Below are positions 1 to 11,250 of a stretch of DNA of 64,000 bases, piece after piece. The notes beneath the pieces were generated by a model, which ran no database searches, had not been told where the DNA came from, and was given only the letters and a program-made list of their open reading frames with translations. A program made the translations under genes and the position numbers. This DNA is from Mercurialis annua. Lineage: Eukaryota; Streptophyta; Magnoliopsida; Malpighiales; Euphorbiaceae. The stretch lies in assembly GCF_937616625.2 (NCBI RefSeq), contig NC_065571.1, positions 3,164,501 through 3,228,500 on the forward strand, read 5' to 3'. Positions within the stretch are counted from its first letter, which is position 1. Each line of letters starts with the position of its first letter.

Positions 1-283
1 CAGGAAGTGCTAGCGCAAGTGTCTGGTTAATAGTAACCCCCAATGAGGCACCACCACCGTTTAGTACAGTACAGAGACACTGCGGCTGTGACCGGACCAC
101 ACTCGCCAGCTGCGAGCAGCACGAAGAAGACGGAGTCGACGAGCTTCCACTTACAAAGTTTAGGCACGGAGCTAGACTAATGATCACATTGCTGCAACTG
201 TCTGATTGAGCCGTGGCTCTAGCCCACCACATGGCCACAAGGAGAATAACTAGATTTGTGTTGATTATTCCCCTTGAGGCCAT
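1..283 (-). CDS. Xylogen-like GPI-anchored lipid-transfer protein, partial (first exon, runs off the window)
   Basis: On the minus strand an ATG at 283 opens a frame that stays open to base 1. It begins with a hydrophobic signal peptide (NLVILLVAMWW, then ARATAQ at the likely cleavage site). Next comes the first part of an eight-cysteine LTP motif: SC, PC, a CC pair and a CLC triplet, with the last two cysteines outside the window. The TINQTLALALP stretch after the CLC is typical of the LTPG/xylogen family. These secreted, usually GPI-anchored proteins bind lipids at the cell surface and in the wall. The gene is divergent from its paralogue at 2170, with 1.9 kb between the two starts. The rest of the motif and the anchor signal cannot be seen. 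Family call firm; exact member unknown. Confidence 0.85.
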   Translation of the reverse strand, partial: MASRGIINTNLVILLVAMWWARATAQSDSCSNVIISLAPCLNFVSGSSSTPSSSCCSQLASVVRSQPQCLCTVLNGGGASLGVTINQTLALALP

Positions 284-1124
284 GTTGGTTAATTAGTAAA
301 ACTTGATTCTTGAAAGCGTTACTGATTGAATTTTCTGTTTATATGAAGATTGTGTACAAAATGTTGTTCATGTAGAGGCTAATTTATATGGTTAATTTTT
401 TTATTAGTTTATTGAAATAGTAGACTTTTTATGTGAGGCCTTGGTGAACTAGAAATACAATATGAGGTAAGATTTGCAATTGTCTTATAAAACTAATTAC
501 GTGCCATTTCACAATTCATGTATCATGTATGATTTTTAAGATACATTGTACATGAGTTCAAATAATCATGCTGCTTGGAATTTTTGTTCACACTTCACAG
601 GCAGCACTGAGTGTAACTAGACTTATTTTTTATATGGAGTAGCAATTTCTAGAAATATATTTTCTGGAGTTTTCAAGAATTAATGAGATGGGCATCTCTA
701 TAATAAGTACTGTTTATTTGAGGGGGAAAAAACCATTTGAAATCTTATTTTCTCAATCGACTAGTATAATGTTATGGAATTAGTTTTTATATAGTCCGTA
801 TTGAAGTGGAAGGCCCTCATGGTACTAGTATTTTCAGAATTTGTTCGCATGGTTCTAAAGTATTGTGAAAATGTTCTTTGAAAAATGGATTTAGCATAGT
901 AACATGTCCATAAACAAGTAATTATGCAATAGATGTGTGTAACATTATTTAGCAACACATGTGTGTAACATTATTTAGCAACACATTTAAATTTATTTTT
1001 GTTATTTAAACAATTAACACATATCTAAAATAGAACTCTAAGTGTTTGGGAAAATAAAATATATTCAGGGACTTGATTGTATTGAATTAATAATTTTAGA
1101 ATAAACAATTAGGAGTTTATTCTA

Positions 1125-1419
1125 TGAATAGCCCATTTTCAAGTCTTTAAACTGTACCACTTTTGATTATCTGGTCCTTAAACTAATATTTGTTATTTTC
1201 TAATCCTTCGACTTAGCGAAAATGCATGTTAAAGTCTCTAATTAACGAAAATGATGTTGTCTAATGTAAATATTTCCGTTTTGAAAATGTAATGAAACGA
1301 CGTCATTTTTGTTACTCAACGCGCATTTTTATGTAGAGGGACCAGAAAGAACAAAAATTAGTTTAAGAACCAGATAATAAAAAATGGTATAGTTTATGGA
1401 ACTGAAAATGAATTATTCC
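1125..1419. mobile_element. Mutator-type MITE with 9-bp target duplication
   Basis: The two ends are imperfect inverted repeats: the left end reads TGAATAGCCCATTTTC and the reversed right end reads GGAATAATTCATTTTC. Pairing continues inward through TTTAAACTGTACCACTTTT against CATAAACTATACCATTTTT for over 60 bp. The 9-mer TTTATTCTA lies directly outside both ends (1116-1124 and 1420-1428), the duplication size made by Mutator-like transposases. There is no coding capacity, so it is non-autonomous. Boundaries are read directly; the superfamily is inferred from the duplication length. Confidence 0.8.
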
Positions 1420-2062
1420 TTTATTCTATAATTGGATGAGTAGGAGTTGAACCATCACTTAATAATGGAAATGCATGGCCTTTTCTGATATGGGTATCTG
1501 TTTTATAGTCTTTCTTCTTCTGGAAAGGCTTAACAACCTCAAAATTAAGGATTCATAAAATACAATACCAAATGATGAACAAATGTGCAAAAATTTGTCA
1601 ATTGCATTTAGATAACTTATGAGAATGTTAACCTTAGAGGTAATAATAAGACCATAATTAACTTTTGAATGGTTTATTAATTTTTTTATTTAATTTATTC
1701 ATTGTTATATTTTTAATAAAAAAACTTAACGAATATGATGAGAAGTAACTCATTTTCTTACTTTCACATTAAAGATGAAAAAATCTCATTTAAATAGACA
1801 AACGCAGACGTTGAAGATTTATGTTTAAATTTTTCTGCGCATTTTACACAAAGAAAATATTATTGAAACCACTCGATCCAGGTCGGTTCTTTTGAGTTTT
1901 GACACAAAAGAAGGGAAATTTTTGTAGTTGGCCTCAATTGAGCCAAAAGGCATAGAGTCCACATCATAAAATCCAAGTGGCTAACCCACATTTTTTCAGC
2001 ACACACAAATTAGTTAAAGTAGTTGAGCTTCAAAATCAATAAACCTACCTCTAATTTCCTCC

Positions 2063-2069
2063 TATAAAT
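2063..2069 (+). promoter_or_regulatory. Probable TATA box of the LTPG gene
   Basis: TATAAAT lies 101 bases before the ATG at 2170, in a pyrimidine-rich context. Placement fits a plant core promoter; the transcription start itself is not visible. Confidence 0.5.
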
Positions 2070-2169
2070 TGACTCATATTTTCTTCACCAAGCACACCAA
2101 ACTTCAAGAACCAATCATCTCCAATTTTCTCTTCCAACACCACAAAACAATTATTCTTTTAAAACCATA

Positions 2170-3381
2170 ATGGATTTTTCTCTACAATTTTCAAGAATTA
2201 TAACTTTAGCTTATACATTCTTGATTTTTCTTCCTGCTCATGGCCAAATCACTACCCCATGCACACCTTCATTGCTAGCTTCATTCACTCCTTGCATGAA
2301 TTTTCTTACAAATAGTACTGCAACTGGTTCTAATCCCACCGCGGATTGTTGCGGTTCGATTAAGAATCTGACCAGTAATGGCATGGACTGTCTGTGTCTG
2401 ATTGTAACCGGAAGTGTTCCGTTCCAAATTCCGTTCAACAGAAGCTTAGCCCTCTCTCTCCCTCGTGCTTGTAACTTGCCCGGCGTTCCGGTTCAGTGCA
2501 AAGGTACATAATTAATTCCTACAATACAAATGGTTAATTAATATTTTCAAGAATTTGTGAAAAATATAGTTAAGATACCTTGAATTAATTTAATTTTAAT
2601 TTTGTCTTGCAGCCTCTAGTTCTCCACTTCCTGCTCCAGGTATAACTTCTGTTACTGTTTTACTATGTTGCACGAAACTTTTCAAATTTTAATTTATGTT
2701 TTTCGTTTTCGGCACGAAACTCTATATTTATAACATTCTTGTGAAAAAAGTGTCGATTCGTCCATTTTACTCTCATTTCAGCGTTTTTCATATTATTTTA
2801 AATGTACTTCATCATAGTTAACGAGTGTATATATGACAATTAATCATATAAATAATAATTGAACGTCGATAATTTGCAACAAATAAATTTTTTGAATAGC
2901 AGGAGTAATATGTTATTGATCTGCAGGCCCTGCCTCACTTGGACCGACTCAATCTCCTCGGAATTCTCCATCAACTAGTCCTACAGGTAATAACCAGATA
3001 ATTTTTACTTGTATTGCACGGAAATTTGTCGAGTTTAATATTTAAAAAGTTTAAATTTGTAATTGTATAAATGTTTTCTTTTCCGTGATATATAGAATTT
3101 TACTGATCATAATATAAGCACTGGTACGTAATAATACTAACAATTGTGATAATTGAGCAGCTTCAGTTGTTCCTGAGCCAACTTCATCAACTAGTCCACC
3201 AGAAACCAGCACAACACCACTTCTGACTCCACCGTCGCCAACAACGAGCAGCGGTACCCCGACATCGGCAGCCGGAAGCCGCCCGGTCCTGACTCCACCA
3301 TCGTCTGCTGTCTCCGCTTACAGCTTTTCACCTTCTCTTCTGCTATTTGCATTAGCATGTCTAGTTTTGAAAAATTACTAG
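2170..3381 (+). CDS. Xylogen-like GPI-anchored lipid-transfer protein (four exons)
   Basis: Exons 2170-2503, 2613-2639, 2927-2986 and 3161-3381 join into an open frame of 213 residues. All introns are GT-AG and phase 1. The signal peptide is followed by an eight-cysteine motif complete in exon 1 (PCTPS, PCMNF, DCCGS, DCLCL, ACNLP, QCK). Exons 2-4 encode a Pro/Ser/Thr-rich region of arabinogalactan type. The C-terminus is hydrophobic (SPSLLLFALACLVL), fitting a GPI-anchor signal. Such proteins carry lipids at the plasma membrane and wall; xylogen members act in vessel differentiation. The order (LTP domain in one exon, Ser/Pro tail in small exons) is shared with the genes at 4545 and 15871, so they are paralogues. 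The specific role is not readable. Confidence 0.88.
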
Positions 3382-3523
3382 ATTGCTACTTGTAATTTAT
3401 TAGTAGTAACATTCTTTTGTTTGGGTGTGTGATTATTTATTTTGTGATTACAGTTTACATGTTGAGAGCCCTATTGGGAGATTATTTATTGAGTATTATC
3501 TGTATTATTTTTATGTTTTGGTG

Positions 3524-3529
3524 AATAAA
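3524..3529 (+). terminator. Polyadenylation signal AATAAA of the LTPG gene
   Basis: AATAAA sits 143 bases after the stop codon at 3381, within a T-rich 3' region. It is the first canonical hexamer downstream. Confidence 0.5.
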
Positions 3530-3663
3530 ATATTTACTTATTTTATTATGGCAATTCACTAGTTGATTAGTCATGGTTAGTCAATTGCTAATCAAGTCTA
3601 GCCAATCACTTTAAAAGATAACTTCCACATGAAAACAAATGGAACAGAGGAGTTTTTATTCGA

Positions 3664-3792
3664 GAAAAATGCCATTCTAGTTTCTAAATTTAAGCGTCAT
3701 GATCAATTAACTCACACTTAATCGTTTTTATTAATTAAGAATTATATTCTGCATTTTTAGATTAATTAACTCTCAAATTGTACGAAATAAAT
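3664..3792 (+). repeat. Direct repeat copy 1 (129 bp)
   Basis: The stretch from GAAAAATGCCATTCTAG to ACGAAATAAAT recurs 521 bases downstream with no gap. I see one clear difference (CTGCATTTTT here, CTGTATTTTT in copy 2). This near-identity indicates a recent local duplication. Confidence 0.9.
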
Positions 3793-4184
3793 GAGTTCAG
3801 AAACTGTGACAATTAAATTTACGAGTTAATTGACCTAAAAATAGAGAATATTGTCCTTCATTGACATAACAGTTGAGAATAACTAAATTTCAGTTACTTG
3901 ATTTTGATACACAATATCAAAGAACCGTGATGACCCTTTATTCATTTTCATTTCATGCAATATTCATTCCTTTGTCATAAACTTAAGGCCTCCCGGTATG
4001 TAAAAGTAAAAGTAAAAGTAAACTATGACTTTGCAATTTCATGACTCCTCACAATTTGTGTGACTGGTTTCAATAATTACACCGGAAAAAAAAAAGAAAT
4101 GCTAAATCACACGAATATATATAACACTAATCACACGAATTTGACTTTTTCAACCAAAATCATAAATGACTATCTTTATGATTT

Positions 4185-4313
4185 GAAAAATGCCATTCTA
4201 GTTTCTAAATTTAAGCGTCATGATCAATTAACTCACACTTAATCGTTTTTATTAATTAAGAATTATATTCTGTATTTTTAGATTAATTAACTCTCAAATT
4301 GTACGAAATAAAT
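4185..4313 (+). repeat. Direct repeat copy 2 (129 bp)
   Basis: Second copy of the block at 3664-3792, in the same orientation, ending about 230 bases before the next LTP start codon. It could therefore lie in that gene's promoter. Confidence 0.9.
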
Positions 4314-4544
4314 ATAAAGCTTTGAAACTTCTAAAGCGTTTCTAAAATGAAAATATAACGTAAAATTCATAAAACTCGAGAAGTTTCGGTGCAGCATAGC
4401 TAACAAGTAAAGGCAAAGAAATGGGAAAAACCTGAAGAGGTTCAATAGGAATGAGATGAGTAAGTTAGAACATGCAAATTAGTCCTACAGTTAACTCATG
4501 TATTACAGACATTTTCAAAACATGGTAACCTCTGAACTAAAATC

Positions 4545-5427
4545 ATGAGTTCAATAAAACAATTCCTCATTTGGTTCTTCATCTTCTCACTCAGTCTTCA
4601 AGCTCTTACAACAAAAGGCCAAAACCAAGTTTGTTCTCTTGAGGGGATTGACTTAGGGCTTTGCTTAAATCAAGGAAATATTTCTTTCTCCATTGATGCT
4701 ACGTGCTGCAAAGTTCTCAACAAAGTCGTACGAACCGGCTATAATTGTTTATGTCTGTTAATCGCACAATCGTTTCCTCTTATTAGCACTCCGATCTCAT
4801 TGCCCTTGTCGGATTGCTTCATTTCTGTGCCTTCTTTGACTCTTTGCAAAGGTAATGCATAATTTTTACAACTTTTTTTTAAATGTTTTGAGTTATTTTA
4901 AGATCTAATGAATAAAAAAAATCCAAATCATTTTGATTTTTCATAAATTTTTAATTTGAGCTGATATTGCTATTAACTTTTAAAATTGGTCTAAAATTGG
5001 CAAAATAAAAACTTCAAAAGATAGGAGTTTTTGGATCATTAGCCCTTGTTTTTATATATAGGTTCTTGTTTATGCAGTTGTGGCTCCAATGCCAATTACA
5101 TTTCCACAAAATAGTACAAATCATCCCTATCAAGCTTCTCTACCTGCTCAAGATATGCCTGTATCTCCACCGCATGATCATATAGAATTTACTGTAAATT
5201 CAACTGCCAACAACAGCTCGACTGCGCCGGCGTCTCCTCCACGAGAAGAGAACAGCGGTAATATTGCGGCTACGCAACCGCAGTCTGATAAAATTACTTG
5301 TCCTGAAACGCCTCTGTTTAAGCAGAAGAATGAGAAATCGAAAGGAGGAAACAAGGCTAATAGTATTTTATTACACCAGAATTTGTTGGTGTTCTTGGCT
5401 TTGTTTTTGTGCATTGTAATGACTTAA
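4545..5427 (+). CDS. LTP-like GPI-anchored protein (two exons)
   Basis: Exons 4545-4851 and 5078-5427 join (GT-AG, phase 1) to 218 residues. A signal peptide (FLIWFFIFSLSLQAL) precedes an eight-cysteine motif: VC, LC, TCC, NCLCL, DC, LC. Exon 2 encodes a Ser/Pro/Asn-rich linker with several N-glycosylation sequons, then a hydrophobic end (LLVFLALFLCIVMT) that fits a GPI signal. The spacing between the first two cysteines is shorter than in the neighbour at 2170, and identity is low outside the motif, so this is an old, divergent tandem copy. The protein is probably extracellular and membrane-anchored. The usual family tail is split over several exons; here it is one exon. Confidence 0.82.
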
Positions 5428-7394
5428 ATCTCTTATTCTAGTTTAGACATTAGACAATCATGTGAAATTTTATATCCATAAAACTTAATCAAGAAGAGGA
5501 AATTTAGTCTACTCAAAAGTACGTCCGATGGTATAGTACAAAAATGGGAGCCAAGAAAGGAAGAAGTTGAATAAATGCCTAAGAGATTATCTGCACACAG
5601 TTTTACAACTAAACTAAATGAAGACAAACTCGCGATTTTGTGATTTTGCCGTCCTGTTACATGATTAGAAAACCATCATAGACCGGGACTAGGTAAGAAT
5701 TTCCCTATACTTCACATACTAGGAACTTCATCACCGTACTACTTTCTATTTCCAAGTCTATAAATAGCTTAATCAGTGTACATGACACCAGAGCCTCGTA
5801 CACTTTTCTGCTCATCGTTACCACATATCATCATAAATAACACAGATTTGGTCATTAGACTCACAATTACAGTAATATGAAAGTTCTTTATTCAACCTCA
5901 AAAGAGGAGCACTTTATAAGTACAGAAATGGCAGTCTGTAAGTCTAAACACATCTTAAATTTTGTCAGATGTTTGCCCAAAACATTTTGAGAAATACAGC
6001 GTAAAATAGGAAACCGACAGAGAATAGTGCAAAGGAGGAGATGATTAAACTAACCATAGATGACAAATAAAAAGTAGATTCAAATCACAATTAACAACAG
6101 TAAAGACTAAAGAACAACAATTTGTCGATTGTCTACGTAAAGCAAAAACTAAAAATGCAGATCAAGCCCTTTGCTCAACAAAGGGTAGGAAATGAGAACA
6201 TCCAAGTTAACTTGCAAACAGAAGTATGTACACTACATATAAATGCAAAGGTAGCCCTACATATCATGTTCCATCCAAAATTGGATATCCCATAAAACAA
6301 GTATAAGCCAATAATTACCAGCTGATGTGAAACTCTCTTAGATCATAAAAGCTCACAGTTAGACAAATATAGCAGACTTCAAAAGTAAATAGTCAATAGA
6401 GCTCGTAGAGGCAGTTGCCAACCGACAACGTTATCTAAGAAGAATGGAACTACAAAGGAACAGAAAAAAACTCAACCATAAAGTAATGATAGCATTGTAT
6501 AGACACGTCAGAACAACCCCTATAAGAGAAGAAGACGAGGGAAGAAGAATTTAACCAGATAAATTAAAAATTGCACTGACCATACATGGATAGCTAACAA
6601 GCAACCGGAATTCAGCTTTGTTTAGGGATTCTCAGTCATAAAATTAAATTAATAAAAATTAACAGAATTTAATAAAAGGCGCCCAAGTTAAAGAAAGTTG
6701 ATAAATAAAGGTTGAAACTGGTAGTCTGATCACATTTCTAAAATAATCGTTACGTAGAGGAAAAGAGATATCCACTTTGCACACACATAATGATTCTACA
6801 GATAGAATGTAATAAAATATAGGTTCTACAAGTCATATCATGACCAGTGCTTCCGAAATAAGCATTACTAAGAGGAAAAGACCTATTAAAATTGCGCACA
6901 CGCGATGATTCTACAGAAAGCATAGAGGACAATCATATTGCTTCTCAAAGTATAGATGTATTAACAACCAAAAAATAAATTTTAGCAACTATTTTCCTTC
7001 TAGCTATTCCCAGTATTCTCCACACTCTGCGAACCAAGGCTCCTACATATTCCAAAAGAGTAAAGCCTCTTAAACCAGAGGTAGCTATCAAGTATCTAAT
7101 ATATCAAATATTATACAGCAACATAAACCAATCACGAGCCACTAATACTACAAAATTGAGACAAGATGAACTATATGTGTGAACAAGTACATACCCACTT
7201 TACCTATTAATTAATCAATTAGGAATTAACAAGGATCGAACTCTAGATCTTTCGACCTTAGAGTATGAAACCATGTCAAATAACTAATTCACCTATAAGT
7301 TTAAACTATTAAGTGAAACTCCAATAATAGTATTATCTCTATTAACAAGCCTATGATCATCATTTTCTTTACTTAAAAGACATTGCATCAGCAT

Positions 7395-7525
7395 AACAAC
7401 CTAAAGCTGAGCTACAAATGTCACCATCAACCAATCAGATCCTACTTTAAAAACTCCCATAAGTAAATTTTCTAGACACTATTACCATTCTCTATAAAAT
7501 TCGCATGATGCAACAAGAAGTCTTT
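7395..7525. repeat. Diverged direct repeat, copy A
   Basis: The elements AGCTGAG...CTACAAATGTCACCATCA, CTTTAAAAACT, TTTTCTAGA and CATGATGCAACAAG occur in the same order about 370 bases downstream at 7770-7895 (AGCTGAAAAACAGAGCCACAA, CTTAAAAACTT, TTTTCTAGA, CATCATGCAACAAG). This is a tandem duplication that has decayed. Edges are approximate. Confidence 0.5.
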
Positions 7526-7769
7526 TACTCAACCCTAAAAGTTTCCAAATAATAAAATTCAGTCTACTAAACCAAGCGTAAATTGTTTCATATTCAAAGG
7601 AATGAATGAGTGTAACTTAAGCCAATCATGAGCCATTTTCAAAACAAAATGCAGTTTTGTTATCACAATCCGAAAGTCTACCAGAAATAGGAGTCATCAA
7701 GCACATCAACCAGATAAAACTTACATGAAACATGATCCTGAATGAACTGCCACAATAATGGCCCAAAAA

Positions 7770-7895
7770 TAGCTGAAAAACAGAGCCACAAACATCATAT
7801 TCATCTACCTTAAAAACTTTGACTAAGCACATTTTTCTAGATCAATGGTATTCTTCTACACAAGCTTGGCATCATGCAACAAGGAGCGAAGAAGC
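7770..7895. repeat. Diverged direct repeat, copy B
   Basis: Partner of the block at 7395-7525, same orientation, with the shared words in the same order. Confidence 0.5.
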
Positions 7896-8642
7896 AGATA
7901 TCATTGATTATCATAGATACTATTTTCTCGCGCAAAATATTCAACAAACACAAACAATGAGATAGACAACTAACTCACACCTATCAGAAAATTGACAGCA
8001 GCCAACAGAGTAGCAGTCATGTGACAAACTAAAGTTATCCGAAGCTCTCATAATTAACATAAGGAACAGGAAGAGATAAAACACCGCTCATCAAACTTTA
8101 TACACTGACAGCAGTATAGCTTCATGTTTCATCTCAAAACACACACATAACACACAAACTGCAAAAGTAGTTTCAAAGTTCTAACCTAGTCCAATTTGGA
8201 CGTAGCAGTGCTATAAGTGTAGACTCTTCATCAAAAAGCATCAAGAACGTGATAGAATTCCCTATGAGCTGCAAATCAAAACCATGCACACTTTTCAAGA
8301 GTCTTCAACTATCAATTCAGGATTGCCTTTTTAATCAACACAAAACACATGGCACAAGAATGCAGATTTTTTTTAGCAAATTATAAATAAATTGCATTAA
8401 AAACATAACATAGTCTCATATCGCAAAATAAACCATTAAAGTTATTAACAGTCATATTAGCTAATAAAAAAACTACTACTTAAACCGAAAAATTTAAAAT
8501 AAACCAAATTAAACATATTCACCGAAATTCCACATTGATGCTTGCCATACAAAAACAACTTCTTCAACTACTTTTTGCTTTGCTGCCACACAACACAGTC
8601 GACTCTGCAAAAGCTCTCTTCCACCTTCCCAAAAGCCGAATC

Positions 8643-9794
8643 CTACTCCTTCTTATAAGAGGCCATGACCAGCTGCGCTTGCTCTTTCAAAAAATCAACT
8701 CGATCAATAAACAGTTGCAGGTCAGTCAGTTGCAATTTCTTCCACCTCTCTTCCATCTCAGATTTTTTATGTTCGTCCACCAACTCCATACCCTTCATCG
8801 CCACAAAATTTCCCATTTCAGTAAGACCACCAATAGGAAAACGAACACTCTTATCCACTTTCCGGCTAACAACACTATTCAGAATACCAACACTTTTCTC
8901 CACTTTCACACCACTATTAGGAACACCAACACTCTTACTCACTTTCTGGCTTTCCTTATCAACATCCAACCCCAATTCAGCCTTCAAAGCAGTCAAATTC
9001 TTACTATTATTATTAGCGATCTTTTTTCCTTTACCAGTACCAGTAGACTCCAATCCGGTAATAGACCCATTGACACCCCAAATCAATTTCGACAAGTCAT
9101 AACTTTTCTGATAATGGGCATTAGAGAACGTCATCTCATCGCCATTTTTTACAATGTGACGCTCAAATTTCTTTTTCATTCTCACTACTTTATCTTTTAA
9201 CTGTGCCATACTAGCAGGAAAATGAACAGACTTCATAATATAATCATAAAACGAGGTCATATCCTTGTTAGGGTCAACTTTTTTTTCTGCAACAAAATTG
9301 ATTATACCTTCTAATAGGACTATCTCATCGTCTTCGCTCCAGAGTCTTTCGAACCGCTGTTTCTTATTATCCTCAGAGTTCTCAGAGTTCTTTGTTTTCT
9401 TCTTTGTCAGTTTGCTGTCGGCGTCAGCTTCACTGGCCCTTTTCACTCCGGCGGCTTTTGCTGACGGCTTCGGCGGCGGTTTGGATCTGGCGGGTTTGGT
9501 TGAGGGTTTTGGTGGCGGTTTGGTTATGGTTTTAAGAGGAGTTGCGTCTAAGGGTTTGGATGCAAGGACAGGGGCGTTGTTTGGTTGGTCTGTTTCCGAT
9601 TCGGATTCTGACTCGGATCCGGATTCGGAATCGGAGGAGGAAACGGGTTTCGTTGGGGTTTGGGTTTGGGTTTGGGTTTGGGGATCTTCTTCCTCGGAAG
9701 AAGATGCTTCTGCGTCTTGTTCTGTTGAGGTGGAACCTTCGTCTTCCTCAGAGGAAGCGGCGGGTGGATCTTCAGAGGGGCGTTTGGGTGCCAT
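8643..9794 (-). CDS. GLABROUS1 enhancer-binding (GeBP)/storekeeper-like DNA-binding protein
   Basis: A single intronless frame of 383 residues. Residues 1-75 are very acidic and Ser-rich (SEEDEG, SSSEEED, a SESESESE run). Residues 80-145 are Pro/Lys-rich and likely carry nuclear localisation (KKKTK). Residues 148-240 match the DUF573 domain of GeBP/storekeeper proteins, with the LWSEDDEIVLLEGIINF and KDKVVRMKKKFE stretches. This domain is a trihelix-like DNA-binding fold. The C-terminal WKKLQLTDLQLFIDRVDFL helix with its regular Leu spacing resembles the family's dimerisation region. Between them are imperfect KSVG repeats (about residues 285-325). In Arabidopsis, GeBP proteins are nuclear regulators linked to cytokinin response and trichomes, and STKL members to sugar response. 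Which member this is cannot be told. Confidence 0.88.
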   Translation of the reverse strand: MAPKRPSEDPPAASSEEDEGSTSTEQDAEASSSEEEDPQTQTQTQTPTKPVSSSDSESGSESESESETDQPNNAPVLASKPLDATPLKTITKPPPKPSTKPARSKPPPKPSAKAAGVKRASEADADSKLTKKKTKNSENSEDNKKQRFERLWSEDDEIVLLEGIINFVAEKKVDPNKDMTSFYDYIMKSVHFPASMAQLKDKVVRMKKKFERHIVKNGDEMTFSNAHYQKSYDLSKLIWGVNGSITGLESTGTGKGKKIANNNSKNLTALKAELGLDVDKESQKVSKSVGVPNSGVKVEKSVGILNSVVSRKVDKSVRFPIGGLTEMGNFVAMKGMELVDEHKKSEMEERWKKLQLTDLQLFIDRVDFLKEQAQLVMASYKKE

Positions 9795-10053
9795 CGGAAA
9801 AGAATGCGTAAAATTGGTTAGGTCGTTTGGGTGCCGAGCAGAAGTACAGTGGGTGTGGTGGGTTGCTAGGGTTTCCTTTGTTTTGTGCTTTTATTTGATT
9901 TTTATCTAATGGATTTGGTCGTTCAAACTTCAAATACTACAATTTAGGTAGTGCGTAATAAATGAAGGAATACTGTAAGTATTATTTTGATATGTTAAAT
10001 TTTTTAAATCAAATTTTTAAATTATCAAAATGCTAAATAGATTAAGTTGGGAG

Positions 10054-10697
10054 TAGGGATGGCAATGGGGAGGGGATTCCCCTATCCCCATGGGGACCCC
10101 CTAATGGGGCGGGGAATTCCCACCAATTGTCCCCATGGGTACGGGGATGGGGGAAGATTATTCCCCATCCACGAGGGTGGGGAGGGGACGGGGAGTGTAG
10201 TCCCCACCCCATGGGGATCCCCATCCCCGTCCACATGGGGACCCGATTTAATTTTATATAATTTATTACACTTTTTAATATATTAGCTATAATTTTTAAT
10301 AATTTTATTTAATTATCAGAATATTAAGTAATGATTTTTAACGATTTTTTATTTTATTTTAATTATATTATTTTAATATTTAAAGTTGCTGAATATTTTA
10401 GATGATTAATTAATTTTTGGATAATTTAATTTATAATTCTTTATTATTATTAATATTGAACAGATCATATTTTTTTCTTAAATGTTTCATGAAAATAATA
10501 AAAATATTTAAATATTTATATTAGAATTAGACGGGGATGTGGGGATCCCCATGGGGATGGGGAATCCACGGGTATGGGGATGGAGATGAATTAAACCCCA
10601 TCAAATAAATGGGGACGGGGATGGGGATTCCCCACAGAAGTGGGGACGGGGACGGGGATAGCTTCCCCAACCCCACCCCGCCCCATTGCCATCCCTA
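10054..10697. mobile_element. Non-autonomous hAT element with G/C-rich ends
   Basis: The left end is TAGGGATGGCAATGGGG and the right end is its inverted copy CCCCATTGCCATCCCTA. The 8-mer GTTGGGAG flanks both sides (10046-10053 and 10698-10705), the target duplication size of hAT elements. About 200 bp at the left and 165 bp at the right are packed with GGGGATGGGGA/TCCCCATCCCC subterminal repeats, while the 270-bp core is almost pure A/T. There is no transposase reading frame. The perfect duplication suggests a fairly young insertion. Confidence 0.92.
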
Positions 10698-11250
10698 GTT
10701 GGGAGACAAAAGATTCCGATGGGTGAAAGAATGCAAATTTAGGTGTCATATGGATGAAAGAGTGCAAATTTAAGAGTTAAAAATATCTTCATCACTTAAC
10801 ACATTAGCTAAAAACACATGTTCATGTGTTCTTTTTTGTTTGAAAAGAATGTTCATGTGTTCTTATTTTATAATCAAACACATCAAAAAAATTACAAATT
10901 GAGTGGTCACATAGGTTAATAGAAAGATACAAAAATTAAATAGAATGGGTCACTTAAAAAGTCAAAAGAATACACTAAGCCAGTATAATTTGTTGTTTGT
11001 GCAACTTAAGGACCATAATTAACTAGTATTGTTAAATAATCTATAATATTATTTTAATAATTTCTTGTCATTTTATTCTTCAGTCTTCATGTATATGAAA
11101 TATTTATGATAGATAAACATACTCAAAATATACTATTGTTTTCTATTTTTCATGCAATGAAGTAATTTTTTGGTTCAAACTAAATTTTAAAAAGCTGTTA
11201 TAATATTTATTTATTATCTATTTTATTTTATTTAAAATATCAAACTAGTA

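Larger units (their letters stand above)
284..2169. other. Intergenic spacer between divergent LTP genes
   Basis: AT-rich DNA serving as the upstream region of both LTP genes. It contains the inverted-repeat element at 1125-1419 and a short tandem copy near 938-985 (GTGTGTAACATTATTTAGCA twice). I see no coding signal; the minus ORF at 761-958 matches nothing I recognise. Confidence 0.6.
3382..4544. other. Spacer between two LTPG genes, with a duplicated block
   Basis: Begins with the 3' UTR of the upstream gene and its polyadenylation signal at 3524. It holds the two copies of a 129-bp repeat and a small (AAAGTA)n run near 4003-4020. The 60-codon ORF at 4060-4242 lies over repeat copy 2 and is not a credible gene. 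Confidence 0.6.
5428..8642. other. 3.2 kb non-coding stretch between LTPG and GeBP genes
   Basis: No ORF here encodes a protein I recognise. The base composition of 5.9-8.3 kb is less AT-rich than the other spacers and looks like transcribed non-coding sequence, possibly a long or spliced 3' UTR of the minus-strand gene at 8643 or a lncRNA. Two internal diverged repeats are visible: 6740-6800 against 6865-6930, and 7395-7525 against 7770-7895. Confidence 0.5.

Noticed and set aside
8535..9200. 221-codon plus-strand ORF opposite the GeBP C-terminus
   Set aside because: Antisense to the conserved DUF573 gene; His/Phe/Thr-rich with no recognisable domain.
9265..9909. 214-codon plus-strand ORF over the GeBP gene
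   Set aside because: It is the antisense shadow of the acidic/Ser-rich coding sequence; low complexity and no family match.
10042..10286. Gly/Pro-rich ORFs on both strands
   Set aside because: They read the GGGGATGGGGA repeats of the hAT element; repeat translation, not a protein.
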